Positions 53,657 to 62,760 of a DNA stretch of 64,000 bases are shown in pieces; the stretch's first letter is position 1, and every line of letters begins with the position of its first letter. Source of the stretch: Acinetobacter geminorum (GTDB lineage Bacteria; Pseudomonadota; Gammaproteobacteria; Pseudomonadales; Moraxellaceae); the NCBI RefSeq assembly GCF_013009345.1, contig NZ_JABELE010000017.1:1-64000 (forward strand), written 5' to 3'. Both the position numbers and the translations under genes were made by a program. The notes under the pieces are model-generated. The model searched no databases. It was not told where the DNA came from and was given only the letters and a program-made list of their open reading frames with translations.

Positions 53657-55474
53657 ATGGCGCAAGCTAAAAAATCCGTCGATATCAAAAATATACGAAA
53701 TTTCTCGATTATTGCCCACATTGACCATGGTAAGTCTACATTGGCTGACCGTTTTATTCAGATGTGTGGCGGTCTACAAGATCGTGAAATGCAAGCCCAA
53801 GTCTTAGACTCAATGGAGCTTGAGCGTGAACGTGGGATTACCATTAAAGCCGCTTCTGTCACGCTGTACTACACCCATCCAAATGGTCAGGAATACCAAC
53901 TTAACTTTATTGATACGCCTGGGCACGTTGACTTCTCCTATGAAGTTTCTCGTTCATTAGCTGCGTGTGAAGGTGCACTATTGGTTGTAGATGCAGCACA
54001 AGGTGTTGAAGCTCAATCAGTTGCAAACTGTTATACAGCAATTGAACAAGGTCTAGAAGTTCTTCCTATTCTAAATAAAATTGATTTACCACAGGCTGAA
54101 CCTGAACGTGTAATTCATGAAATTGAAGAAATTATCGGGATTGAAGCGACAGATGCACCAACCTGTTCAGCAAAAACTGGTTTAGGTGTTGAAGGTGTAC
54201 TCGAGCGTTTAGTCGATGTTATTCCGGCGCCAGAAGGTGATCGTGAAGCACCATTACAAGCATTAATTATCGACTCATGGTTTGATAACTACTTAGGCGT
54301 AGTTTCTCTTGTTCGTATTAAACAAGGTCGTATCCGCAAGGGCGACAAAATGTTGGTTAAATCGACAGGACAAACTCATCCGGTCACGTCTGTAGGTGTA
54401 TTTAATCCTAAGCATACTGAAACAGATATTCTTGAAGCTGGTGAAGTAGGTTTTGTTATTGCTGGTATTAAAGATATTTTTGGTGCGCCAGTAGGTGACA
54501 CAATTACTCTTGCTTCTACACCAGACGTTGCAACTTTACCAGGTTTCAAAAAGGTTAAACCACAAGTATATGCTGGTCTTTTCCCGATTGATGCCAGTGA
54601 CTTTGAACCATTCCGTGAAGCATTACAAAAATTACAGATTAATGATTCGGCTTTATTCTTTGAACCAGAAAGTTCAGATGCTTTAGGCTTTGGTTTCCGT
54701 TGTGGCTTCTTAGGCATGCTACATATGGAAATTGTACAAGAGCGTTTAGAACGTGAGTACGATCTTGATCTCATCAGTTCTGCACCTACTGTAATTTATG
54801 AAGCATTAACCAAGAAAGGCGAAACGATTTACATCGATAGTCCATCAAAAATGCCAGATGGATCGACTGTAGAAGATTTACGTGAACCAATTGCGGAGTG
54901 TCATATCCTTGTTCCTCAAGAATATTTAGGGAACGTAATGACACTATGTATCGAACGTCGTGGTGTACAAAAAGATATGAAATTCTTGGGTAACCAAGTT
55001 TCTATTACATTTGAAATCCCGATGGCTGAAGTCGTTATGGATTTCTTTGACAGATTAAAGTCATGCTCTCGTGGCTTTGCATCTTTAGACTATAACTTTG
55101 TACGTTTTGAAAGTTCAGCTTTAGTTAAGGTTGATGTGTTAATTAATAGCGAAAAGGTTGATGCCTTGGCTATGATTTGTCACCGTAATGATGCACGCCA
55201 TCGTGGTATTGCATTGGTTGAGAAAATGAAAGACTTAATTCCTCGCCAAATGTTCGATGTTGCTATTCAGGCAGCAATTGGTGCGCAAATTATTGCCCGT
55301 TCTACCGTAAAAGCGATGCGTAAAAACGTATTGGCAAAATGTTATGGTGGTGACGTTTCGCGTAAGAAAAAACTACTTTCTAAACAAAAAGAAGGTAAGA
55401 AACGTATGAAACAAGTGGGAAGTGTTGAAATTCCACAAGAAGCGTTCTTGGCTGTATTGAAAGTAGAAAGATAA
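53657..55474 (+). CDS. lepA: Translation factor LepA (EF4)
   Basis: 605-residue ribosome-dependent GTPase. G1 AHIDHGKST, G3 DTPGHVDFSYEV, G4 NKIDLP, then EF-G-like domains and the LepA-specific C-terminal domain ending QEAFLAVLKVER. First gene of a nine-gene run to miaE. Confidence 0.97.
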   Translation: MAQAKKSVDIKNIRNFSIIAHIDHGKSTLADRFIQMCGGLQDREMQAQVLDSMELERERGITIKAASVTLYYTHPNGQEYQLNFIDTPGHVDFSYEVSRSLAACEGALLVVDAAQGVEAQSVANCYTAIEQGLEVLPILNKIDLPQAEPERVIHEIEEIIGIEATDAPTCSAKTGLGVEGVLERLVDVIPAPEGDREAPLQALIIDSWFDNYLGVVSLVRIKQGRIRKGDKMLVKSTGQTHPVTSVGVFNPKHTETDILEAGEVGFVIAGIKDIFGAPVGDTITLASTPDVATLPGFKKVKPQVYAGLFPIDASDFEPFREALQKLQINDSALFFEPESSDALGFGFRCGFLGMLHMEIVQERLEREYDLDLISSAPTVIYEALTKKGETIYIDSPSKMPDGSTVEDLREPIAECHILVPQEYLGNVMTLCIERRGVQKDMKFLGNQVSITFEIPMAEVVMDFFDRLKSCSRGFASLDYNFVRFESSALVKVDVLINSEKVDALAMICHRNDARHRGIALVEKMKDLIPRQMFDVAIQAAIGAQIIARSTVKAMRKNVLAKCYGGDVSRKKKLLSKQKEGKKRMKQVGSVEIPQEAFLAVLKVER

Positions 55475-55483
55475 GAAATGAGG

Positions 55484-55514
55484 GTGGGGGAAGTGAACAA
55501 TTTCCTTTCCCCAC
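55484..55514 (+). other. Stem-loop between lepA and lepB
   Basis: GTGGGGGAAG pairs with CTTTCCCCAC (10 bp, one G-T) around an 11-base loop. A second small stem, GCAG/CTGC, lies just before lepB. No T-run follows, so this is likely an RNA processing or translation-control element, not a terminator. Confidence 0.55.
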
Positions 55515-55549
55515 TGTAATACAAGCAGCGAGGCTGCGAGTGAGGTCAT

Positions 55550-56377
55550 GTGGATTTTGATTTTAATTTAATTCTTGTTCCAGTTACGCTGATTCTATTT
55601 GCAGTGTGGTTGTTAGATAAACTTGTATTAAAACAGCGTGCAAATAAAGGACGCGGGAACGAAAATTTTGTCATTACATGGGCCTATGACTTTTGGCCGG
55701 TTTTAGCTGTAGTACTTATACTCCGTTCATTTCTTTATGAACCATTTAATATTCCATCGGACTCTATGGTGCCAACTTTAGAAACTGGTGATTTTATTCT
55801 GGTGAATAAATTTGATTATGGTGTACGTTTACCTATCGTTAATAAGAAAATTATTGACGTAGGTGAACCGAAGCGTGGTGATGTAATTGTATTCCGTTAT
55901 CCACCTCAACCGACTATTAGCTATATTAAACGTGTAATCGGTTTACCTGGCGATCATATTGTTTATGACCATGGGCAATTAATTATTAATGGGCAAAAAG
56001 TACCGAAAGTATTAACACAGTTCAGTCGTGAAAAAGATGTGATGGATACGCCAACGTCTATTTATCATAAAGAGACGATTGGTGAGCATACCTTTACGAT
56101 GCGTGAGCTTGAAGGCGTAAATGTGGCGCGCCAAGCACCGTTTATCAACTATGTTGAAAATGGTAAATATGCGAACCAAGACGGTTTATATTGGGAAGTG
56201 ACTGTACCAAAAGGACATTACTTTGCAATGGGGGATAACCGCGATCAAAGTGCAGACAGTCGTTTCTGGGGGTTCGTTCCTGAAGAAAACTTAACAGGAC
56301 GAGCATTCTACGTGTGGATGCATAAAGAACCGGGTTTACACCTTCCTAACTTTAGCCGAAATGGAAAAATAGATTAA
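55550..56377 (+). CDS. lepB: Signal peptidase I
   Basis: Inner-membrane peptidase that removes Sec and Tat signal peptides. 275 residues, starting at GTG with GAGG five bases upstream. Two N-terminal helices, nucleophile Ser72 in PSDSMVPTL and Lys127 in YIKRVIGLPGD, plus GDNRDQSADSRFWGFV. It follows lepA as in E. coli. Confidence 0.95.
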   Translation: MDFDFNLILVPVTLILFAVWLLDKLVLKQRANKGRGNENFVITWAYDFWPVLAVVLILRSFLYEPFNIPSDSMVPTLETGDFILVNKFDYGVRLPIVNKKIIDVGEPKRGDVIVFRYPPQPTISYIKRVIGLPGDHIVYDHGQLIINGQKVPKVLTQFSREKDVMDTPTSIYHKETIGEHTFTMRELEGVNVARQAPFINYVENGKYANQDGLYWEVTVPKGHYFAMGDNRDQSADSRFWGFVPEENLTGRAFYVWMHKEPGLHLPNFSRNGKID

Positions 56378-56401
56378 AAACAACCATTAGGAAAAAAAGA
56401 A

Positions 56402-56776
56402 ATGCGTAAGGCACAACAGGGTACTTCGTATTTAGCAATTTTATTTGGGGTGGTTATATTTGCGATTGCAGTAAAAGCTGTACTTGCAGTTTGGCCAGCA
56501 TATTGGGATGATCGGCTGATTAATAATCAGATAGAAGAGCTTTTACAAGAAAGCTCTTCTGAGATCACACCACAAAAGTTTGTAACACAAATGGATCAGC
56601 GACTCGAAATGAACAATATTCGTGATCTCCACTTTAAAGAGATCGCTCAAGTGTTTAATCAGTCAGGTCTAACGGTCAAAAAGAAATATGAAGTAAGAAA
56701 ACCTTTCTTATTCAATATTGATTTAGTTTTAACATTTGAGAAGAGTTTTGATAAAACATCAGTTCAAACTAAGTGA
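56402..56776 (+). CDS. DUF4845 single-span membrane protein
   Basis: 124 residues, one N-terminal membrane helix (LAILFGVVIFAIAVKAVL) and a small soluble domain. DUF4845 genes regularly sit between lepB and rnc in gammaproteobacteria. Function unknown. It overlaps the start of rnc. Confidence 0.82.
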   Translation: MRKAQQGTSYLAILFGVVIFAIAVKAVLAVWPAYWDDRLINNQIEELLQESSSEITPQKFVTQMDQRLEMNNIRDLHFKEIAQVFNQSGLTVKKKYEVRKPFLFNIDLVLTFEKSFDKTSVQTK

Positions 56777-57440
56777 TCCTCGCTTACTGAGTCGAATCGG
56801 ATATCAATTTAAGCAGCTTGAATTGTTACAGTTAGCTTTGACTCATCGTTCGGTGAGTCACAAATACAATTACGAGCGCTTAGAGTTTCTCGGCGATTCA
56901 TTATTAGGCATGATAATCGCTAATTATCTATATCATGCCTATCCAAATGAAAATGAAGGTCGTCTCACGCGTATGCGTGCGACCTTAGTTCGTCAAGAAG
57001 CATTAGGTAAGATTGCAACAGATTTGCAACTTAGTCGGTGTTTAATATTAAGTACAGGCGAGTTGAAATCTGGTGGTCATCATCGTGAGTCAATATTAGC
57101 AGATACGGTAGAAGCGATTATTGGTGCAATTTATCTTGATAGTGGTGATCTCAACTTACTTAAAGATATTGTGCTAAAATGGTACATACCCTATTTAGAC
57201 CATATAGAACCTACGGATCAACTCAAAGATCCGAAATCACGTTTACAAGAGTATCTACAAGCACGTAAAAAACCTCTCCCTGTTTACGAGGTTGTAGATA
57301 TTCAGGGTGATGCACCTCATCAGCACTTTAAAGTGGAATGTGTGGTAGATGGTTTACCGAAGATTTATGGTGAGGGTTCAAGTCGTCGTTTTGCCGAGCA
57401 GGCAGCAGCGGCGGAAATTTTAAAGTTATTGGAGCAATAA
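56748..57440 (+). CDS. rnc: Ribonuclease III
   Basis: Double-stranded RNA endonuclease for rRNA and mRNA processing. About 230 residues with the catalytic signature ERLEFLGDSLLG, then DTVEAIIGAIYLDSG, and a C-terminal double-stranded RNA-binding domain (SRLQEYLQARKKPLPVYEV). Start codon is TTG at 56748; another TTG at 56736 is possible and no ATG fits. The start lies 29 bases inside the DUF4845 gene, indicating translational coupling. Confidence 0.93.
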   Translation: MIKHQFKLSDPRLLSRIGYQFKQLELLQLALTHRSVSHKYNYERLEFLGDSLLGMIIANYLYHAYPNENEGRLTRMRATLVRQEALGKIATDLQLSRCLILSTGELKSGGHHRESILADTVEAIIGAIYLDSGDLNLLKDIVLKWYIPYLDHIEPTDQLKDPKSRLQEYLQARKKPLPVYEVVDIQGDAPHQHFKVECVVDGLPKIYGEGSSRRFAEQAAAAEILKLLEQ

Positions 57441-57445
57441 CCTGC

Positions 57446-58474
57446 ATGTCGATGCATTCTGATCAAATCAATCCAGATTCAAATGAAAACCAAGATCCTA
57501 ATAATCTGATTGATCAATTTTTTAGTTCCAAAGGCGTAACAATCCCTTCGGATTTTAAGAGCGGATTTGTGGCGATTGTGGGACGTCCAAATGTGGGTAA
57601 ATCTACCCTCATGAACCATTTATTGGGTCAAAAGCTCTCTATTACTTCGCGTAAACCTCAAACAACACGTCATAAAATTATTGGTATTGATTCGCGCGAA
57701 AAGATGCAGGCGGTATATGTAGATACCCCAGGTATGCATAAAAAAGAAGTGCGTGCTATTAATAAAATGATGAACCGTGCTGCTCATTCTGCATTACGTG
57801 ACGTTAACTTAGTTTTATTCGTTATTGATGCTTATAAGTGGACTCAAAACGACGATTTAGTGCTTGAAAAACTCAAGAACGCTGAAATGCCAGTTATTTT
57901 GGTCATTAATAAGGCGGACACTTTTGAAGATAAAAGAGAGATTCTTCCTCTCATTCAAGAACGTGCCAAACTTATGAATTTTGCTGAGATTGTTCCTGTT
58001 TCTGCTTTGCGTGGTGCAAACTTAGAACACTTGAGTGAAACGATTGAGAAGTACCTTCCTTACCAACCACCATTGTATTCATTTGATCAGATTACTGACC
58101 GCTCTGAACGCTTCTTGGCAAGTGAAATTATTCGTGAAAAAATCATGCGTCAGTTGGGTGAAGAGCTTCCTTATGATTTAACAGTACAAATTGAATCTTT
58201 TAAAACGGAAGAAGCAACTGTTAATGAAAAAACTGGTCGTTTAAAACCAGCTTGTACCTATATCGATGCAACGATTTTTGTAGACCGCGCTGGTCAAAAA
58301 GCCATTGTGATCGGTGAAAAAGGTGCCAAGCTTAAAACGATTGGTATGGATGCTCGTAAAGACATGGAAAAAATGTTTGAGCAAAAAATTATGCTCACAC
58401 TTTGGGTAAAAGTGAAGGGTGGCTGGTCTGATGATGAGCGTGCTCTAAAAAGCTTAGGGTATAGTGATATCTAA
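57446..58474 (+). CDS. era: GTPase Era
   Basis: 342-residue ribosome-biogenesis GTPase. A roughly 40-residue polar N-terminal extension precedes G1 GRPNVGKST, G3 DTPGMHKK, G4 NKAD and a C-terminal KH domain (VIGEKGAKLKTIGMDARKDME). It is five bases after rnc. The extension is longer than in E. coli Era. Confidence 0.96.
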   Translation: MSMHSDQINPDSNENQDPNNLIDQFFSSKGVTIPSDFKSGFVAIVGRPNVGKSTLMNHLLGQKLSITSRKPQTTRHKIIGIDSREKMQAVYVDTPGMHKKEVRAINKMMNRAAHSALRDVNLVLFVIDAYKWTQNDDLVLEKLKNAEMPVILVINKADTFEDKREILPLIQERAKLMNFAEIVPVSALRGANLEHLSETIEKYLPYQPPLYSFDQITDRSERFLASEIIREKIMRQLGEELPYDLTVQIESFKTEEATVNEKTGRLKPACTYIDATIFVDRAGQKAIVIGEKGAKLKTIGMDARKDMEKMFEQKIMLTLWVKVKGGWSDDERALKSLGYSDI

Positions 58475-58491
58475 AGGATAAGGATGCTGGT

Positions 58492-58695
58492 ATGAAAACA
58501 ATTACATCGTTAATTGCTATAGTTGGATGTACATTGATGTTACAAGGTTGTGTATATAAGCTTGTAACCGTACCAGTAGGTATCGCCTATAAAACTACTA
58601 AAGGTGTAGTTAAAGGTACAGCAGCTGTTGTAGGTGCTGTTATTCCTGATGGTGATGATGAGGATGACAAAAAAGAAAAAGAATCTGAGGAATAG
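58492..58695 (+). CDS. Small lipoprotein between era and recO
   Basis: 67-residue predicted lipoprotein: signal ending LQGC, then a Val/Gly/Lys segment and a very acidic tail (DGDDEDDKKEKESEE). It lies 17 bases from era and nine from recO, so it is in the operon. Resembles an unnamed Acinetobacter lipoprotein family. Confidence 0.78.
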   Translation: MKTITSLIAIVGCTLMLQGCVYKLVTVPVGIAYKTTKGVVKGTAAVVGAVIPDGDDEDDKKEKESEE

Positions 58696-58704
58696 ATTCT
58701 TTTT

Positions 58705-59418
58705 ATGATGCGCAATGAAGTCCTCCATGGATATATGATTCATCACCGTAAGTACCGTGAAAAAAGTCATATTGTGCATCTTTTTACTCAGGAATATGGG
58801 CGAGTCGATGGCATCTTAAGGCAGACTCCCCCCCCTCAATATCAGCCTATTCGGCTACAAGCCACGGGTAAAAGTGAACTCAAAAATTTTACTAAGCTGG
58901 AAATATTAAATCAGCCTGTTTTCTTTTTTGGTGATGCTTTTTTTGCTGGTTTTTATCTAAATGAAATTGTTCTTAGACTTTGCCCATTAGAAGAGGCAAT
59001 GCCGCAATCTTTTGAGCAATATCAATTAACTTTGCTTCAATTACAGCAATTATCTTCCCATGAAAATCCTGATCTTTTTCTGAGACAGATTTTGCGTCAG
59101 TTCGAACATGTTTTACTTCCTGAGTTGGGTTATGCGATTGATTTCTCAATTGATACTCAACAACAGCCAATACAGGCTCACCAGTTTTATCAATTTCAGG
59201 TGACTGAAGGTTTTGCGCCCGTTGTTCAGGCAAGCCGTTCCTCATTGTCAGGTAAAGCAATTTTATCTATGTTGGATTATGAGCAAGGTCAGGATTTTTC
59301 TCACGAACAATTGCAATTATTAGGTAAACTATACCGTCAAATGATTACATCGCTTTTAGGAGATCGTCCCCTAAAAAGTCGACAATTGTGGATTCAAAAT
59401 ACTCAAACTCAATCGTAA
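58705..59418 (+). CDS. recO: DNA repair protein RecO
   Basis: 237-residue RecFOR pathway protein that loads RecA on SSB-coated gaps. N-terminal OB domain (GYMIHHRKYREKSHIVHLFT, EYGRVDGILRQ) and a helical C-terminal domain; no zinc-finger cysteines. In the era-recO-pdxJ order typical of gammaproteobacteria. Confidence 0.9.
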   Translation: MMRNEVLHGYMIHHRKYREKSHIVHLFTQEYGRVDGILRQTPPPQYQPIRLQATGKSELKNFTKLEILNQPVFFFGDAFFAGFYLNEIVLRLCPLEEAMPQSFEQYQLTLLQLQQLSSHENPDLFLRQILRQFEHVLLPELGYAIDFSIDTQQQPIQAHQFYQFQVTEGFAPVVQASRSSLSGKAILSMLDYEQGQDFSHEQLQLLGKLYRQMITSLLGDRPLKSRQLWIQNTQTQS

Positions 59419-59431
59419 TTAGGATTTATTT

Positions 59432-60157
59432 ATGGCTGCATTGCTTGGTGTAAACATAGACCATGTTGCTACTTTGAGACAGGCGCGCGGTACTACTTAT
59501 CCAGACCCTGTAGAAGCTGCTCTTATTTGTGAACAAGCTGGTGCAGAGGGGATTACTTTGCATTTGCGTGAAGACCGTCGCCATATTCAAGATGATGACG
59601 TACGCCGTATGCGTCCATTATTAAAAACCCGTATGAACCTAGAGTTGGCTGTTACTGATGAAATGGTTGAGTTTGCGAAAGAAATTCAGCCTCAGCACGT
59701 GTGTTTTGTGCCAGAAAGACGCCAAGAAGTAACAACTGAAGGTGGTTTGGATGTAGTGGGTAACTTTGAAAAAGTTAAAGCTGCAACTCAAACTTTAGCG
59801 GCTATTGGTTGCGATGTATCATTATTTATTGATGCTGATTTAGCTCAAATTGATGCAGCAGTTGCGTGTGGCGCACCTACGATTGAGTTGCACACGGGTG
59901 CATATGCAGATGCGGAAACAGAGCAGGATCAACAAGCTGAGTTGGCGCGTATTATCAAAGGCGTTGAATATGCAGCTTCAAAAGGTTTGGTTGTAAATGC
60001 TGGTCATGGCCTTAACCTTAAAAATATTGCACCAATTGCAGCTATTCCACAAATTCATGAATTAAACATTGGTCATTCAATTATTGCTGAAAGTATTTTT
60101 GTAGGTCTGGTTCAAGCTGTTAAAGATATGAAAACCGCGATTAAGGCCGCAGGATAG
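59432..60157 (+). CDS. pdxJ: Pyridoxine 5'-phosphate synthase
   Basis: 241-residue TIM-barrel enzyme of the DXP-dependent vitamin B6 pathway. LLGVNIDHVATLRQARGT, ITLHLREDRRHIQDDD and NAGHGLNLKNI are family marks. It directly follows recO. Confidence 0.96.
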   Translation: MAALLGVNIDHVATLRQARGTTYPDPVEAALICEQAGAEGITLHLREDRRHIQDDDVRRMRPLLKTRMNLELAVTDEMVEFAKEIQPQHVCFVPERRQEVTTEGGLDVVGNFEKVKAATQTLAAIGCDVSLFIDADLAQIDAAVACGAPTIELHTGAYADAETEQDQQAELARIIKGVEYAASKGLVVNAGHGLNLKNIAPIAAIPQIHELNIGHSIIAESIFVGLVQAVKDMKTAIKAAG

Positions 60158-60163
60158 TTGGTT

Positions 60164-60808
60164 ATGTCGAGTATCAATTACGATGATTTAATGCAACCTG
60201 TGATCGCCTTTTTAGGTTGTCAAACACCAAAAGCATGGTTGGATGAAGCAATCAATAATTTAGATATCTTGATGCAAGATCATGCTAATTGTGAAAAGAA
60301 AGCAGCTAGTACAGCAATGAACTTAATGTTCCGTTATAGCTTCTTTCCTGACTTACAAATAAAACTTGCTCAGCTTGTACGAGAAGAAATGCTTCACTAT
60401 GAACAAGTGCTTGAGCTTATGGCTAAGCGTGGTCAAGAGTGGACTGGTTTAAGTGCCGGACGTTATGCAGGTGGATTACGTAAAGAGATTCGTACGTATG
60501 AACCTGAAGCTTTAATTGATGTGCTGGTGATTGGTGCATTCGTAGAGGCTCGTTCATGTGAGCGTTTTTATGCACTTGCTCCGCGTGTAGATGATGAGTT
60601 AGGACGTTATTATCGATACTTGCTTAAGTCAGAGTCTCGTCATTTTGAAGACTATCTCGCCCTTGCGCTTGATGTGGCAAAAACTGCAAAAATGAAAGAT
60701 CCTAAAGAGGATATTCAGCAGCGAATTGATCATATCCGTGAAGTTGAAAAGAATCTGATTTTAACGCCAGATAATACTTTCCGTTTTCATAGTGGTATCC
60801 CTGCTTAG
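60164..60808 (+). CDS. miaE: tRNA-(ms2io6A37) hydroxylase
   Basis: 214-residue non-haem di-iron enzyme that hydroxylates ms2i6A37 in tRNA. Iron ligands are visible in VREEMLHYEQVLE and in FVEARSCERF and SRHFEDYL. ATG at 60164 has AGGA upstream. Last gene of the operon before the terminator. Confidence 0.9.
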   Translation: MSSINYDDLMQPVIAFLGCQTPKAWLDEAINNLDILMQDHANCEKKAASTAMNLMFRYSFFPDLQIKLAQLVREEMLHYEQVLELMAKRGQEWTGLSAGRYAGGLRKEIRTYEPEALIDVLVIGAFVEARSCERFYALAPRVDDELGRYYRYLLKSESRHFEDYLALALDVAKTAKMKDPKEDIQQRIDHIREVEKNLILTPDNTFRFHSGIPA

Positions 60809-60824
60809 TCTTGGATGTCTCAAA

Positions 60825-60859
60825 CAAAAAAGTTTACCTTTCACGGTAAACTTTTTTAT
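60825..60859 (+). terminator. Terminator after miaE
   Basis: AAAAAAGTTTACC pairs with GGTAAACTTTTTT around a short loop, ending the lepA-miaE operon. Confidence 0.88.
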
Positions 60860-61080
60860 TAGGTGAACATTATCTCTTAGACAGTAAGCATGCTCTGCTT
60901 TTAGTTTTTTAATACATATAATTATTTAATAAATATATTTTTTATAGATTTTAATTTCTCTTAAAATTTTTAAAAAACTTTTATTTTTTTAGGCTAATAA
61001 TAAATATTGTGTAAATATAAAGGCTGATATGTTCATCATGAGTTCAACTGAAATAGTTGATCATTTCTAAGGATATAAGA

Positions 61081-61839
61081 ATGTTAGCATTAGTTACAGG
61101 CGCATCGGCAGGTTTTGGTTATAGCATTTCAAAAAAGCTGCTTGAGCTAGGATATAAAGTTATTGGCTGTGGAAGACGAGCAGAAAAACTAGAAGAACTA
61201 AAACAAGAACTTGGAGAGAAATTCTACCCATTAGTATTTGACATGACGGATACGGCAGAAAATATAAATAAGGCATTGCTTGATTTGCCAGCCGAATTTC
61301 AAATCGGTCAAATTGATTTATTGGTGAATAATGCTGGATTGGCATTGGGATTGGAACCAGCAGATAAAGCAGAATTAGATGATTGGTATACGATGATTGA
61401 TACCAATGTAAAAGGGCTTGTTACGATTACCCGACTAATTTTACCAAGTATGGTAAAGAAAAAATCAGGTTTAATCATTAATATGGGCTCTATTGCAGGT
61501 ACATACCCATACCCAGGGGGCAATGTGTATGGAGCAACCAAAGCATTTGTGGAGCAATTTAGTCTAAATCTTCGTGCTGATTTGGCCGGTACTGGTGTGC
61601 GCGTAACTAATATTGAACCAGGGTTGTGTGGAGGTACTGAATTTTCGCTTGTGCGTTTTAAAGGTGATGAGGATAAAGTAAACAGCCTATATGATAAAAA
61701 GAATCCACTCTTGCCTGAAGATATTGCAAATACGGTAGCTTGGATTGCTTCACAACCTCCACACATTAATATTAATCGTATTGAAATGATGCCGACCACC
61801 CAATCTTTTAATCCTTTAAAAGTGGTTGAAGTCGAATAA
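61081..61839 (+). CDS. Short-chain dehydrogenase/reductase, YdfG-like
   Basis: 252-residue NADP-type SDR enzyme. TGASAGFG cofactor motif, NNAGLALG, NMGSIAGTY with the catalytic serine and YGATKAF with the catalytic Tyr/Lys; EPGLCGGTEFS closes the site. Close in pattern to E. coli YdfG, which oxidises serine-type 3-hydroxy acids. ATG at 61081 has AAGGAT ahead. Confidence 0.86.
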   Translation: MLALVTGASAGFGYSISKKLLELGYKVIGCGRRAEKLEELKQELGEKFYPLVFDMTDTAENINKALLDLPAEFQIGQIDLLVNNAGLALGLEPADKAELDDWYTMIDTNVKGLVTITRLILPSMVKKKSGLIINMGSIAGTYPYPGGNVYGATKAFVEQFSLNLRADLAGTGVRVTNIEPGLCGGTEFSLVRFKGDEDKVNSLYDKKNPLLPEDIANTVAWIASQPPHININRIEMMPTTQSFNPLKVVEVE

Positions 61840-61906
61840 TAACTTGAGAATAGATTCTTTAGAGTTAAATTGGACCCTTAAACCTAACAAAGACTCTAAT
61901 AAAAAA

Positions 61907-61941
61907 TTAAATCCTCTATCTGCTGATAGAGGATTTTTTTA
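61907..61941 (+). terminator. Terminator of the SDR gene
   Basis: AAATCCTCTATC pairs with GATAGAGGATTTTTTT around TGCT. Confidence 0.85.
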
Positions 61942-61962
61942 TAGTTATTGATAAATTTATGG

Positions 61963-61997
61963 CAAAAAAAAGCCCGCTTTAATGCTGCGGGCTTTTT
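61963..61997 (-). terminator. Terminator of tRNA-Asn
   Basis: GCCCGC and GCGGGC form a stem between A- and T-runs, just past the tRNA 3' end on the minus strand. Confidence 0.8.
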
Positions 61998-62003
61998 AGT
62001 ATT

Positions 62004-62079
62004 TGGCTCTCCCACCTGGGCTCGAACCAGGGACCTGCGGATTAACAGTCCGTCGCTCTACCGACTGAGCTATGGGAGA
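62004..62079 (-). tRNA. tRNA-Asn (GTT)
   Basis: 76-nt tRNA with the acceptor stem TCTCCCA/TGGGAGA, D-arm AGCTCAGTCGGTAGAGC, anticodon GTT in ACTGTTAATC, TpsiC loop GGTTCGAGCC and an encoded CCA end. The 5' end faces a strong promoter. Confidence 0.97.
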
Positions 62080-62090
62080 ATCTGCATGCG

Positions 62091-62118
62091 ATTATAAGGA
62101 GATTTTGAGAAGGGTCAA
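62091..62118 (-). promoter_or_regulatory. tRNA-Asn promoter
   Basis: Minus-strand TTGACC, 16-base spacer, TATAAT, then a CG-containing start region 11 bases before the tRNA 5' end. Confidence 0.82.
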
Positions 62119-62313
62119 GTCTAAATTGCCATGTTTACTTCATTTTTGTGTCGTATGCTTTTTATTTGATCAGTTGAGTGATGAGTTAAGAAATTACTTG
62201 CACTTTAAAAAATCAATTGCTAGATTCAAAAAAGAACAAGCGTTTGGAGAAATCCAAACAGTGTGGATTTAAACCAACTTGCCAGCACTAAAATGGCTAA
62301 ATCGGAGATAAGT

Positions 62314-62745
62314 ATGAAAACGCTTACGATCGCTTCTATTTTTTCTAATTTTGATTTCTATCAACACAATTATCTGAATATCTTAAATCAATCAGAATCT
62401 TATTACACACCCGTAGAAAGTGCATGGATTAATACTTATCCTTTCAAAAAGCAGAATTTGTATTTAGGCGATTTATTGCAGCTTTGGTTTAGCTCTAAAT
62501 GGAATGTGCATAATTCACTTAAGATTTTAAAAAGCTCGAAACTACTAAACTCCTCTGAATCTTTATATATTTTCCAATTAGAAGGTGAGTTATTGCTGGG
62601 TAAAAATAAAGTTTTAGCTTGGTCTGTAGAGCATCAAGAAATTATAGAGCTCCAACTTAAAAATATTTGGGCGCCGTATGTGATTGCACAAACTTGTAAA
62701 CGTCCAGATAATTCAGGTGATTCAATAAAAAAGGCAGCGGTTTAA
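62314..62745 (+). CDS. Hypothetical protein, 143 residues
   Basis: Soluble, Asn/Ser/Leu-rich protein beginning MKTLTIASIFSNFDFYQHN, with no recognised domain, signal peptide or membrane segment. GGAG six bases before the ATG at 62314 fixes the start, and a terminator overlaps its stop. It sits between tRNA-Asn and a thioesterase gene. No function can be assigned. Confidence 0.65.
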   Translation: MKTLTIASIFSNFDFYQHNYLNILNQSESYYTPVESAWINTYPFKKQNLYLGDLLQLWFSSKWNVHNSLKILKSSKLLNSSESLYIFQLEGELLLGKNKVLAWSVEHQEIIELQLKNIWAPYVIAQTCKRPDNSGDSIKKAAV

Positions 62746-62757
62746 GGCTGCCTTTAA
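62729..62757. terminator. Hairpin overlapping the stop codon of the 143-residue gene
   Basis: AAAGGCAGC and GCTGCCTTT pair across an eight-base loop that contains the stop codon. It could also act for the convergent gene. Confidence 0.65.
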
Positions 62758-62760
62758 TCA

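Noticed and set aside
62072..62272. 66-codon forward frame beginning inside the tRNA-Asn gene
   Set aside because: It overlaps the tRNA and its promoter and lacks a ribosome-binding site.
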